NCBI GenBank assembly: GCA_002353525.1
Contig: DEJV01000005.1
Span: forward strand, 4,631-68,630
Direction: 5' to 3'
DNA from: Prevotella sp. UBA2739
Lineage (GTDB): Bacteria; Bacteroidota; Bacteroidia; Bacteroidales; Bacteroidaceae
Length of the DNA: 64,000 nucleotides
Shown here: positions 45,020 to 53,905 of the stretch, one piece after another
How positions within the stretch are numbered: the first letter of the stretch is position 1
Layout of the letters: each line of letters starts with the position of its first letter
The notes under the pieces: model-generated
What the model was told of the DNA's origin: nothing
Seen by the model: only the letters and a program-made list of their open reading frames with translations
Database searches by the model: none
Translations under genes and position numbers: made by a program

Positions 45020-47851
45020 TCAGCTGCGGCTCACCTGCAAGCCCTTACGGCTCAACGTCATGTCGACGAAGCGGGCGTTCTTGTTGGGACGGTCGGCGCT
45101 GAGCAGCTGACGGATGCGAGCAGCTGCCTCGGGGTCTTTGGCTACCATATACAGATAGCCGCCGCCACCAGCACCGGGGAGCTTGTAGCCCAGGCAGAGA
45201 TCGTCAATCTTATCGGTAATGGCTCTCACGGCCGCAGGATTAGTACCGCTGTCGAGGGCCTGGTTTTGCAACCAGTTGGTGCGCAGGTGCAAGCCCATCT
45301 GCCGGAAGTCGTTGCGCTGGATGGCCTCATACATGTCGAGTGCGTGCTGCTTCATCTGGCGCAGCAGGGCCAGCTCGTCGTGATGGTTGAGGAACATCTT
45401 GCGCACAATCTCGGCCAGTATCTTCTTGGCTGTGCGGGTGATGCCGGTATAATAGAGCAGATGGCATGCCTGGTATTCGGGCTGCGCGAACAAATCGTCG
45501 GGCAGCCAGCGCACCACTGGGTTCTGGTAGAAGCCACGCTCTGTCTGCAACAGTTTCACGCCTTGCAGCAATCCGCCAAACTGATCTTGCCAGCCGCCAC
45601 CCGTGGTGAGCATCTGTTCGAGTACGAGCGTGCGGTGGCCGATGGCGTTCTTGTCCCACCCCAGACCACAGAAATCGTTCAACGCACCCAGCACGGTGGC
45701 TGCCAGCAGACTGCTGGTGCCCAGTCCGCTGCCGGCAGGGATGGCCGAGAGCAGCGTAATCTCGATGCCACAGCCAAAGTCCATGAGCTGATGCTCGAGC
45801 GTATCGGAGGCTGAGGGATGGAAACCAGCCAGGGTGAGGGCTGCCTTGGGGATGGAGAACGGACTGCCCACCCGCTGGAAGTCGGCCAGCTCGGCATAGG
45901 TGCGCACTTGCTCAATGGCTCCCAGGTCGATGCTACGCAGCGTAATCAGATAGTCTTTGCTGGGTTTCACGTAGGCCTGCAGGGGAGGCTGGCCGTTGAG
46001 CTCGATGGCAACATTGACCACATTGCCGCCCTCCATCAGGCAGAAAGGTGGTGTGTCGGTCCACCCTCCGGAGATGTCGATGCGCACGGGCGAGCGTCCC
46101 CACACAATCTGGTCGCTATAGACCGACATGCGGGGCTGGGGATGCTGGGCAAGCACCTGCTCGGTGAGTCCTTGCCGCAACAGACTGAAAGCTTGCTGCT
46201 CTTCTCTTTCGAAGGGTTCGCCATGGAGTCTTTTCAGCTCGGAGCGGAACATGCTATCGTGAATGCGCGTCATCAGAGGTGCCTCTGGAGATATCTGTGC
46301 GGGCTCGGGCAGATGGAATGCATGGAACTCATGGGCAGCGTCGTCGAGGTCGGTCTGATAGAACACGCTGTGCTCGTAGTTCTGCGCAATGGCTTTCCAG
46401 CTAGCGGCACGGTACTGCCGGCGCTGGGCTGTCAGCCGGCGCAGGTTGGCTTTTGCGGATATCTGCTCGGCTGAGAGAAGGGGATGGGTGCCGAGTGATG
46501 AGTGATGGGTGGTGAGTGTTGATGGATAGAGGGTGACGGGTGATGATGGATTGTGGGTGTTGCCATAGATGGATTCCACCACATCTTGCATCTCCTCGAT
46601 GGTGTCAACGACAGGGAATCGTGGAGTGGTCTGCTCGTCACCGGCAAACTTGTCGTCGTAACGATAGGGGCGCACCACCCACTGACTTTCGCCGACTGGC
46701 ACAATGTCGAGACATTCGCCAGGTTGCAAACTAATCTGCCAGTCGTTCTCAGGCACACCCGTAATGATATTCTCGTGAGAGAGGGTCCACTTCCCGCCCA
46801 CATAACTATTCTCAATCCAAAGGTTGCGGTTTTCCTCGGTGATGCGAATGCGCGTGACAGCATTCTGCACAAACATGGCAGGATGCGGTTTCAGCGAATG
46901 ATGCATGATCTCGCGCTGGTCGTTCACCAAATTCTGGATGGCCAGTGTCGACGAAAGAAGTTCGTGACTGGTGCCAAAATGGTAGAACTCACCACCGGGC
47001 AGAGGCAGAATGGCCACGCTGAGCTGCGACACCTCCGCATCGGGAAGTGTGGGATGAGTGCCCAAAGAGCAGCCAAACTCACCATAGAGGTCGTAGTTCT
47101 GCATAGAGACACTAGGAGAGGTGGCATCAGCACCATCCACACAGTGCCTCATCAACACCTCGACAGCCCTGTCGCTGAGCAGCCACACACCGATATCGGT
47201 GAGATAGAAATGGTCTTTCTGCAACTCACCGAGCGTCATGGTCGATGGCTTCTGCAACATGCACTTCAGCACCGACGGCGAACGACGGTCGGAGACAAAC
47301 ACACCATGGTCTTTGGCAATCTCGGGACCTAACCATAACCCGTAGCAAACAACATCGGCCTCGGGAATGGGCTGCAGGGGCTGAGTGGCACGAATGAGCA
47401 CGTCGCCACTCACTATCATGGTGTGCAGCGATGAGGGTGCGGCCTGCATGATTTGCTCATACAACGGCACCTGCAACGACAGCAGGTCTTGCGACAACCG
47501 CTGTCCGCGCTCCCACCGGAACACCGGGATGGGTGTCAGTATCTTTCCCGACGGTGCATAAGCCGGTAACCTACGGCTCTGCCCGCCGGCATGCAGCAAG
47601 ATGCGTTTCTCTTGTGCCAGCCATTCGGAAAAAGTTTCCTGACCAAAGCCACTGGCATGCTGACAACCAGCAGGATACGGATGGCTGGCAGCATGCAGAT
47701 AAGCCTGATGCAGGAGCCATGCACTTCCCCCACCCGACCCTAGTTTCTTGTCGATAGGATCGTGCGTACAGAACCACTCATCGTGGCCGTACCCTGTGAT
47801 GTCGTGAAAGCAGTCCACCAAGTTTGGCGGAAGTGAAAGCAATTTCTTCAT
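45020..47851 (-). CDS. fkp: Bifunctional L-fucokinase / GDP-L-fucose pyrophosphorylase
   Basis: 943 residues. It turns L-fucose into GDP-fucose for decorating capsules and surface glycoproteins. Seen: N-terminal GDP-fucose pyrophosphorylase part (LGSGGGSAWLL, then a nucleotidyltransferase and beta-helix-like region), and a C-terminal GHMP kinase with IDISGGWTDTPP, the ATP loop IPAGSGLGTSSLLAA and GAGGGGYLYMV. The ATG at 47851 (MKKLLSLPPNLV) matches the family start better than 47875. The linker at about 46481-46562 is coded by a degenerate TGATGGGTGG-type repeat and looks like a local expansion. Confidence 0.95.
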   Translation of the reverse strand: MKKLLSLPPNLVDCFHDITGYGHDEWFCTHDPIDKKLGSGGGSAWLLHQAYLHAASHPYPAGCQHASGFGQETFSEWLAQEKRILLHAGGQSRRLPAYAPSGKILTPIPVFRWERGQRLSQDLLSLQVPLYEQIMQAAPSSLHTMIVSGDVLIRATQPLQPIPEADVVCYGLWLGPEIAKDHGVFVSDRRSPSVLKCMLQKPSTMTLGELQKDHFYLTDIGVWLLSDRAVEVLMRHCVDGADATSPSVSMQNYDLYGEFGCSLGTHPTLPDAEVSQLSVAILPLPGGEFYHFGTSHELLSSTLAIQNLVNDQREIMHHSLKPHPAMFVQNAVTRIRITEENRNLWIENSYVGGKWTLSHENIITGVPENDWQISLQPGECLDIVPVGESQWVVRPYRYDDKFAGDEQTTPRFPVVDTIEEMQDVVESIYGNTHNPSSPVTLYPSTLTTHHSSLGTHPLLSAEQISAKANLRRLTAQRRQYRAASWKAIAQNYEHSVFYQTDLDDAAHEFHAFHLPEPAQISPEAPLMTRIHDSMFRSELKRLHGEPFEREEQQAFSLLRQGLTEQVLAQHPQPRMSVYSDQIVWGRSPVRIDISGGWTDTPPFCLMEGGNVVNVAIELNGQPPLQAYVKPSKDYLITLRSIDLGAIEQVRTYAELADFQRVGSPFSIPKAALTLAGFHPSASDTLEHQLMDFGCGIEITLLSAIPAGSGLGTSSLLAATVLGALNDFCGLGWDKNAIGHRTLVLEQMLTTGGGWQDQFGGLLQGVKLLQTERGFYQNPVVRWLPDDLFAQPEYQACHLLYYTGITRTAKKILAEIVRKMFLNHHDELALLRQMKQHALDMYEAIQRNDFRQMGLHLRTNWLQNQALDSGTNPAAVRAITDKIDDLCLGYKLPGAGGGGYLYMVAKDPEAAARIRQLLSADRPNKNARFVDMTLSRKGLQVSRS

Positions 47852-47903
47852 GCCCAAATCTCCATCCCTATGCATGATCTATTTGAATATACATCCTTGA
47901 TAT

Positions 47904-48025
47904 TCGAAGGTACGAGGGTACGAGGGTGCGAGATTAGTCTCGCTCGCTGAGATCTTTGGAGCTGCTGATGACGAAGACAAGTGTATTCTCGTACCTTCGT
48001 ACCCTCGCACCCTCGTACCTCCGAA
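47904..48025. repeat. GGTACG hairpin element, copy 2
   Basis: Left arm TTCGAAGGTACGAGGGTACG..., core with CTCGCTCGCTGAGATC like copy 1, right arm of TCTCGTACC, TTCGTACCC, TCGCACCC, TCGTACC and TCCGAA. The outer arms pair over about 30 bp. It lies between the YfhO stop and the fkp start. Confidence 0.85.
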
Positions 48026-48044
48026 ACTTCAATGAATTACATAT

Positions 48045-48086
48045 TATGAATTATGCATTATGAATTATGCATTATGAATTATGCAT
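48045..48086. repeat. Three 14-bp TATGAATTATGCAT units
   Basis: Three tandem copies; the last overlaps the stop codon of the YfhO gene by one base. Each contains the palindrome ATGCAT. Confidence 0.8.
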
Positions 48087-50566
48087 TATGATCTCTTCCT
48101 CCGCCATTCAACGAAGGCCACGCCCAATACAGCCAACAACAAGACCACAAATGCAATGTAGGCAATGGTCTCGGTGCGCTCTACCGACTTCGGGTTGAAG
48201 CTCAGCTCCACCTGGTGCTTGCCCGCCTTCACGTTCAGGGCACGCAGGATATAGTTGACACGTCCCAGTTCAGCAGGCTGTCCATCGATAGTAGCGGTCC
48301 AGCCAGGATAGTAAATCTCGGAGAAGACCACCACGCCTCCTTTGTCCGACTGCACATCATAGGTGAGATGGTTGGGCTCGTAGGCTTTGATGGTCACCAC
48401 GGCATTTTCCTGTGCCACGGCATTGCCCAGCTGGGACTGGAACTTCTTGTCGGCCACCGCCTCATGGCGCAGGTTCAGTTTGCCAATTCTCTCAATCTCC
48501 TCGTTGGCATTGTCAACATAGTCCACCTTATCGACAAACCATGCGTTGCCATAGGCATAGGGGTTCTGGATGGGCACCGTCTGTCCTCCCTGCAGGGGCA
48601 TAATCACATATTTCGTATTCAGCATGTTGAGCACAGGGTAGAGACTGTCGCCCGGCACCTGTGTCATGTCGCCCTGTGCATCGGCAATGGCGGGCATCAG
48701 CTTCTGCATCTCGGGAGCGATGTAGGCCTCAATCATTTCCTGATAACGGCGCAACTTGGCTGCATGATAGCCGCCAATGCTCTTATGATAGTAGGAGGTC
48801 TCGTTCTCGTTGAACGTATTGGAGGCCAGATTCAGCACGCGATAGTCAAGGCTCTTGTCCTGCAATATCTGCTGGTCGGTAGGAGTCATCGGCTGAGGAG
48901 CGTCGCGCTGGCTCTTCTCCACAAACATCTCGTCGTTCAGATAGCGTTTGTCAATCTGCCACATGTCGACCAGACAAAGCAGCAAGATTGCTCCCACGGC
49001 ATAGGCCATCTTTATTTTCTTCGTCAGATAGAGCAACAACACGCCCATGCCTACCACGATGACCCAGAACGAACGCCAGCAGTCGCTGGTAAACATGGCC
49101 CGGCGCATTTCACGCAGATTGTCGAGCAATGGAGCCAGCTGGTCGGCAGGAATCTGACTCATAGCCTGCATCTCGCTGCTCGACACGAAGTCTGAGAAGA
49201 ACAGCGATGGCATCAGCGCAAACAACGCACAGAAACCGGCAGTCAGCGCAAACGAGATGGCAAGGGGCTTGTACAGCACCTTCGGGTTTTTCTCCTCCAG
49301 CACTTGCTTCAATGCCAGCATGGCCAGCAACGGGATGGTAAACTCGGCAATGACCAAGATGCTTGCCACCGTGCGGAACTTGGCATACATGGGCACATAG
49401 TCGAGGAAGAAATCGGTGAAGCCCATGAAGTTACGACCCCACGACAACAGTATCGACAGCACGGTGACCGCCAGAAGGGCCCATTTCATAGGACCTTTCA
49501 CGATGATCAAGCCTAGAATGAACAGCATCATCACAAATGCGCCCACATAGACGGGACCGCTGGTGCCGGGCTGCTCGCCCCAATACTGTCCCAGCTGCTG
49601 GTAGATCTGAATATAGTTGTTGTCGGCATGCTCCATAGCCGTCTTGTTCGCTACAAGCGGGAACGAGGCACCGCCCTTCGTGTTCGGTATGAGCAGCGTC
49701 CATGTCTCGCCGATGCCATAGCTCCACTGCGTGATATAGTCGCGGTCCAGTCCGCTGTTGGTCTGGTTGGCGGCATTCTTCTTCACCAGCTCGCTCTTGC
49801 CTCGCATCGACTCCTGTCCGTACTGCCATGTATGGTAGAGGTTCGACAGGTTGATGCAGATGCCCAACAGGGCACCCACGGCACAGGCTGCGGTAGCCTT
49901 CATGAAGTGAGCCAGTTGTTTCTTCCGTATCGCATCGACCAGCCATGCCACGACCATAAAGAAAATGATGAACAGATAGTAGTAGGTCATCTGCACGTGG
50001 TTGGCGTTCACCTCGAATGCGGCAAAGATGGCCGTCACGATGAGTCCCCACAGGTATTTCCCCCGGTAGGCCAGCACCAGTCCGGCAATCATCGGCGGCA
50101 GATAAGCCAGTGCCATCACCTTCCAGATGTGGCCGGCTGCTATGATAATCAGGAAATAGCTGCTGAACGCCCATATCACAGAACCCAGCGCAGCCAGGTG
50201 CCAGCGGAAATCGAAGGCACGCAACAGGATGTAGAAGCCCAGCAGATAGACAAACAAATACCACACATTCTCGGGCAGCCACAGGTGATAGGCTTTCACC
50301 AGCTTGCCCAGACCGTCGGTACTCTTGTACGATGGTGCAGTCTGGTAAGTGGGCATTCCACCGAATGTAGAGTTGGTCCACCGTGTGGTCTTTCCTGTCT
50401 TCTCATGATAAACCGAGGCTTCTTGTCCTGCCCCTCTTCCCGCACTGGAGTCATGCCGGTAGAGAATGCGTCCCTCTATGTCGGCAGGGAAGAAATAGGC
50501 ATACGAGATAACCGCAAAAAGCAACACTGCCAGAACATCGGGCAGGTATCGTTTGATTGTATCCAT
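48086..50566 (-). CDS. YfhO family membrane protein
   Basis: 826 residues with about 12 to 14 transmembrane helices and a C-terminal soluble part. The N-terminus (LPDVLAVLLFAVISYAYFFPADIEGRIL) and a first periplasmic loop with R-x-D-S and GGMPTYQ match the YfhO group of GT-C-like glycosyltransferases; the C-terminal beta-domain has FSEIYYPGWTATIDGQPAE, a typical YfhO motif. In Gram-positives YfhO glycosylates lipoteichoic acid. In Bacteroidetes the acceptor is unknown. It is divergent from mtnN with shared promoter DNA. Confidence 0.9.
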   Translation of the reverse strand: MDTIKRYLPDVLAVLLFAVISYAYFFPADIEGRILYRHDSSAGRGAGQEASVYHEKTGKTTRWTNSTFGGMPTYQTAPSYKSTDGLGKLVKAYHLWLPENVWYLFVYLLGFYILLRAFDFRWHLAALGSVIWAFSSYFLIIIAAGHIWKVMALAYLPPMIAGLVLAYRGKYLWGLIVTAIFAAFEVNANHVQMTYYYLFIIFFMVVAWLVDAIRKKQLAHFMKATAACAVGALLGICINLSNLYHTWQYGQESMRGKSELVKKNAANQTNSGLDRDYITQWSYGIGETWTLLIPNTKGGASFPLVANKTAMEHADNNYIQIYQQLGQYWGEQPGTSGPVYVGAFVMMLFILGLIIVKGPMKWALLAVTVLSILLSWGRNFMGFTDFFLDYVPMYAKFRTVASILVIAEFTIPLLAMLALKQVLEEKNPKVLYKPLAISFALTAGFCALFALMPSLFFSDFVSSSEMQAMSQIPADQLAPLLDNLREMRRAMFTSDCWRSFWVIVVGMGVLLLYLTKKIKMAYAVGAILLLCLVDMWQIDKRYLNDEMFVEKSQRDAPQPMTPTDQQILQDKSLDYRVLNLASNTFNENETSYYHKSIGGYHAAKLRRYQEMIEAYIAPEMQKLMPAIADAQGDMTQVPGDSLYPVLNMLNTKYVIMPLQGGQTVPIQNPYAYGNAWFVDKVDYVDNANEEIERIGKLNLRHEAVADKKFQSQLGNAVAQENAVVTIKAYEPNHLTYDVQSDKGGVVVFSEIYYPGWTATIDGQPAELGRVNYILRALNVKAGKHQVELSFNPKSVERTETIAYIAFVVLLLAVLGVAFVEWRRKRS

Positions 50567-50595
50567 ATTTTTTATAAACGTTTATAATCTGACTG

Positions 50596-50624
50596 CAAAA
50601 ATACAAATAATTATCCATTATCAA
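50596..50624 (-). promoter_or_regulatory. YfhO promoter sharing a -33 box with mtnN
   Basis: Minus-strand TTG (50624-50622), 18-bp spacer, TATTTTTG (50603-50596). The TTG is half of a CAATTG that also serves the opposite promoter. Confidence 0.65.
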
Positions 50625-50654
50625 TTGTCAATTTTCAATTTATTTGTATCTTTG
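50625..50654 (+). promoter_or_regulatory. mtnN promoter
   Basis: TTG (50625-50627), 19-bp spacer, TATCTTTG (50647-50654), leaving a leader of only about 8 nt to the ATG at 50668. The -33 box lies in a TATCAATTGTCAATTTTC repeat. Confidence 0.75.
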
Positions 50655-50667
50655 CACCAAAAAGAAT

Positions 50668-51354
50668 ATGAAAATAGGAATAATCGTAGCCATGGACAAG
50701 GAACTGCGCCAGCTACAAGCACTCTTCGGAGAGAATGCAGGCAACACTCCCCTCACCGCTGAGATTCGTGTAGAGAAATGTGGTATCGGGAAGGTGAATG
50801 CTGCCCTGGGAGCCCAGCGCATGATCAACGAGTTTCACCCCGACGTCATTATCTCCAGTGGTTGTGCCGGCGGCAATGGCGACGACATCAACGTGCAGGA
50901 TGTTGTGGTGAGTAGCGAACTGTGCTACCACGATGTCTATTGTGGTACCGCCATCGACAATGACACCCAGTACGGACAAGTGCAAGGCATGCCTGCCCGC
51001 TACAAGGCCGACCCAAAGTTGCTCAACACGGCCCGCCAATTATCGTCTGCTCACCATCAATTGTCTATTCACGAGGGACTTATCGTCACTGGCGACTGGT
51101 TTGTCGATTCGAAGGAGAAGATGCGCAGCATCATCGGAAAGTTTCCCGAGGCGAAGGCTGTCGACATGGAGTCGTGTGCCATTGCCCAGACTTGCCACAT
51201 CAACAACGTGCCGTTCATCTCGTTCCGTGTCATCAGCGACATTCCCCTGCGCGACACCCAAGCCCAGATGTATCATGACTTCTGGAACACAGTAGCCGAC
51301 CGCTCCTTCCAAGTCACCAAGACATTCGTGGAAGAAATACTGAAGAGTGTTTAG
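50668..51354 (+). CDS. mtnN: 5'-methylthioadenosine/S-adenosylhomocysteine nucleosidase
   Basis: 228 residues. It cleaves adenine from MTA and SAH, recycling SAM by-products. Seen: MKIGIIVAMDKELRQL start with the catalytic Glu region, ISSGCAGG, VVVSSELCYHDV, LIVTGDWFVDS, and the purine-site KAVDMESCAIAQTC, then ISFRVISDIPLRDT with the catalytic Asp. I chose the ATG at 50668 because the promoter's -7 box overlaps the longer TTG start at 50644. Confidence 0.94.
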   Translation: MKIGIIVAMDKELRQLQALFGENAGNTPLTAEIRVEKCGIGKVNAALGAQRMINEFHPDVIISSGCAGGNGDDINVQDVVVSSELCYHDVYCGTAIDNDTQYGQVQGMPARYKADPKLLNTARQLSSAHHQLSIHEGLIVTGDWFVDSKEKMRSIIGKFPEAKAVDMESCAIAQTCHINNVPFISFRVISDIPLRDTQAQMYHDFWNTVADRSFQVTKTFVEEILKSV

Positions 51355-51391
51355 GGAAATCGCCGGTTGGGAAGCGAAACACCCAGCGTGC

Positions 51392-53599
51392 TCATTCGCC
51401 ACCCATCCTTCGAATCTCAGAGTCGCCTAGTCTTTTGTTTTTGCGCACCCTCAGCGACTTGCCGCCCCAGTCCAACCGACAGACTACCGATAGTTCCAGT
51501 GTGTGGGCCGATTTGTTGGATATCATTTCGCCACTAACGCCTGGAGCCATCAGGTGTTGCGTTTGGTGTGGATAGAACCGATAGCCCAACGACACTTTCA
51601 CTTTGTGGGCAAACCATGATTTATCAAGATGGAGCGAGCCGCTAAAAAGGCTCGTTCCCTTTGTGGTCAAGCCCCTGCTAGCTGAAACATAAAGCACATT
51701 TCCTCGCAACGACCAACCGTGTTGAAGCATTCCACTCATTGAAACACTACCAACGAATGTGCCTGATAGGACTCGCAACCCACCAAGCTCATTGGTTGAA
51801 TGGTCATACATCGCATTCATGTTCAATATGAAACTCCCTCCAACCGTTTTCATAGCCGACAAAGAGAGTGAGAGACTTTGGCTGGAGCCTCCCTGCTCGT
51901 AAGTGGAATAAGCCCTATCGGCATCATTTTCCTTTATATATAAGGATGTTAACAATGGTGACTTAGCCCAACCTGCTGTCAGCGTAAAATAGTTAAAAAC
52001 GGTCATACCCGCAGACACTTTGTCCACACATACAGGCTGAAGATATGGATTTCCTACGGTATAACTAAACTCATCATTCCACGTCTTCACCGGTGCGAGC
52101 ATATACATAGATGGCATTTTCCACTGACGAACATAAGCGAGACTCAACTGATGCCCTTTCGCGGCATTCAGCACATATCCCAACCGTACATTCGGGAAAC
52201 ACTCCTTGTATGTTTGCCGAAGGTTACCCTTATTATCGAAAGAAAAGAGTTGTGAATGAACAGTCTTCCACTCAAAACGAATTCCCAAAGAAACACTAAA
52301 TTCTTTTCGCTTAAAATCATAGCTTGTATATGCGGCAGAAGCGGTTTCCTTATATCTGAATTCATGGGCAGCTGCACTCCAGGGATTCTCATGCCCCATT
52401 GAAATCAATTGATTGTCATTCTCTAAACAATTACGCCATTGATTGAAAGCCACTCCTGCCTTAACAACACTCGCACGATTTACTTTTTCTGTCAAATCTG
52501 CCTGTCCCTGCCACAGACGATAATGATGATGGATTTGGTAATTGCTGCTCCACTGTGAAGGATTATCGCAACGAGACATTTGATTATGCTCAGCATGGTT
52601 TTCTTGCGCCCATGTGGCGGCAACCTGCAATTCTCCTTTATTCCAGTCGTGCACATAGTCGGCTGCCACATATCCGTCACGGCGGCGGCTTGCTCCCCTT
52701 CCTGCCATTTGATAGCTGTCAGCAAGGACTGCATCCTGAGTCACCGTCACATCCGAACGGTAAATGTCATGCGCAAAAAAACAATCCACGTTTCCTTCTA
52801 CCGTGAATACATCGTGAGGCGAAAAGTCATAGCCTGCGCCTATGGTCAGTTTCGGACTCTGCCATCGACGATACGGATGGGCAACTGTCACCACATCCTT
52901 ATCTGATTGTTCGAACAATTTCTTGTTCGTTCCAGGAGTTTCCATCCACCGACGACGATAAGACGACATCATATAGGACGACCACTTACCATAACGTAGG
53001 TTCATGTTCAGACGCGGAATAGAGACGCCTTGTGCATGCTCGTTGATATCACTGTCGAGGGTAATCGTGGCATTGCCGCCTTGAAGGTTGGATGCGGAAG
53101 TAACATAGAGGATTGCCATACCTGCTTTTTCTGCACTTTGCTCAGCCCCTCCCCTATTGACAACCCTGATATTTTTAATATTACAAGCACTTTGACTTTT
53201 CAGATAATCTATCAGTGCGTCACCACTCATCCTCACTTCTCTCTTATTTATGTATATCTTTCCTACCTCCATGCCGTTGACGGTTAGCCTGTTTTCCACA
53301 ATGGTGAATCCTGGCAGCAACTCCAGGGTCTGTTGCAAATCCAATGGTTTAAAGAACTTATTGTTCTGGATATTCACTAGATAGCCAGTGGCATCACGAA
53401 CAATGCTGTTTCCTTTGATTAGTACCTCATGCAGCTGCAGGCTATCTGCCAAATCATTGGATACAGTGTCACTTACCGACAATGAGACACCTGTTTCCCT
53501 ACCCTTGAGAGCATGAAATAATAGGGGTTCGGCTTGTAGCATTTTAAAAACCATCAAGCACAATAAAAGGGAATACAGGTGCCTCATCATTTCTTTCAC
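51392..53599 (-). CDS. Outer-membrane beta-barrel / TonB-dependent receptor-like protein
   Basis: 735 residues. Signal peptide (to about residue 22), then a short plug-like region (VLIKGNSIVRDATGYLVNI ... LQQTLELLPGFTIVENRLTVNGMEVGKIYINKREV) and a long barrel rich in aromatic beta-strands. The usual CarboxypepD-reg-like domain before the plug is missing or very short, as in the 'outer membrane beta-barrel family' of Bacteroidetes. It may take up peptides or siderophores, but the cargo is unknown. It is divergent from a TPR-HTH regulator gene; four 11-bp-phased TGTAC sites lie between them. No SusD partner. Confidence 0.85.
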   Translation of the reverse strand: MKEMMRHLYSLLLCLMVFKMLQAEPLLFHALKGRETGVSLSVSDTVSNDLADSLQLHEVLIKGNSIVRDATGYLVNIQNNKFFKPLDLQQTLELLPGFTIVENRLTVNGMEVGKIYINKREVRMSGDALIDYLKSQSACNIKNIRVVNRGGAEQSAEKAGMAILYVTSASNLQGGNATITLDSDINEHAQGVSIPRLNMNLRYGKWSSYMMSSYRRRWMETPGTNKKLFEQSDKDVVTVAHPYRRWQSPKLTIGAGYDFSPHDVFTVEGNVDCFFAHDIYRSDVTVTQDAVLADSYQMAGRGASRRRDGYVAADYVHDWNKGELQVAATWAQENHAEHNQMSRCDNPSQWSSNYQIHHHYRLWQGQADLTEKVNRASVVKAGVAFNQWRNCLENDNQLISMGHENPWSAAAHEFRYKETASAAYTSYDFKRKEFSVSLGIRFEWKTVHSQLFSFDNKGNLRQTYKECFPNVRLGYVLNAAKGHQLSLAYVRQWKMPSMYMLAPVKTWNDEFSYTVGNPYLQPVCVDKVSAGMTVFNYFTLTAGWAKSPLLTSLYIKENDADRAYSTYEQGGSSQSLSLSLSAMKTVGGSFILNMNAMYDHSTNELGGLRVLSGTFVGSVSMSGMLQHGWSLRGNVLYVSASRGLTTKGTSLFSGSLHLDKSWFAHKVKVSLGYRFYPHQTQHLMAPGVSGEMISNKSAHTLELSVVCRLDWGGKSLRVRKNKRLGDSEIRRMGGE

Positions 53600-53746
53600 T
53601 TCTTTTAATTAAATAGAATACAACTTCTCAACAAATATTATCATAATTAATCTGATTGGATGCGACCAACAACATCAAAACAGTTAAATAGATTTTTGTT
53701 TTCATCATTCTTGTTGTTTTTACATTCATAAATTGGTTTGTCGCCA

Positions 53747-53754
53747 CAAAATTA
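53747..53754 (-). promoter_or_regulatory. -7 box of the receptor gene
   Basis: TAATTTTG on the minus strand, 148 bp before the ATG, with no proper -33 element. It lies 33 bp from the phased TGTAC sites. Confidence 0.4.
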
Positions 53755-53786
53755 ATCTATACCGTCATTGTTGGTGCTATAATCCC

Positions 53787-53825
53787 TGTACTAATGCTGT
53801 ACAGCGAGTGTACATTTTGTGTACA
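53787..53825. promoter_or_regulatory. Four TGTAC(A) sites spaced 11 bp apart
   Basis: TGTAC at 53787 and TGTACA at 53798, 53809 and 53820, exactly one every 11 bp. TGTACA is a palindrome, and 11 bp is about one helical turn, so all sites face one side. They lie between the divergent receptor and regulator genes. This is a likely operator. Confidence 0.65.
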
Positions 53826-53893
53826 TGCCCCAAAACCGCCTTAAATCGGCAAAAACTGTTTTCTTTTCCTTAGCTTATCCCAAAGATTTTTCT

Positions 53894-53901
53894 TACTTTT
53901 G
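53894..53901 (+). promoter_or_regulatory. -7 box directly before the regulator ATG
   Basis: TACTTTTG ends only 5 bp before the ATG at 53906, which predicts a leaderless or nearly leaderless mRNA. The -33 position has no TTTG, so the site may need an activator. Confidence 0.5.
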
Positions 53902-53905
53902 CAGT

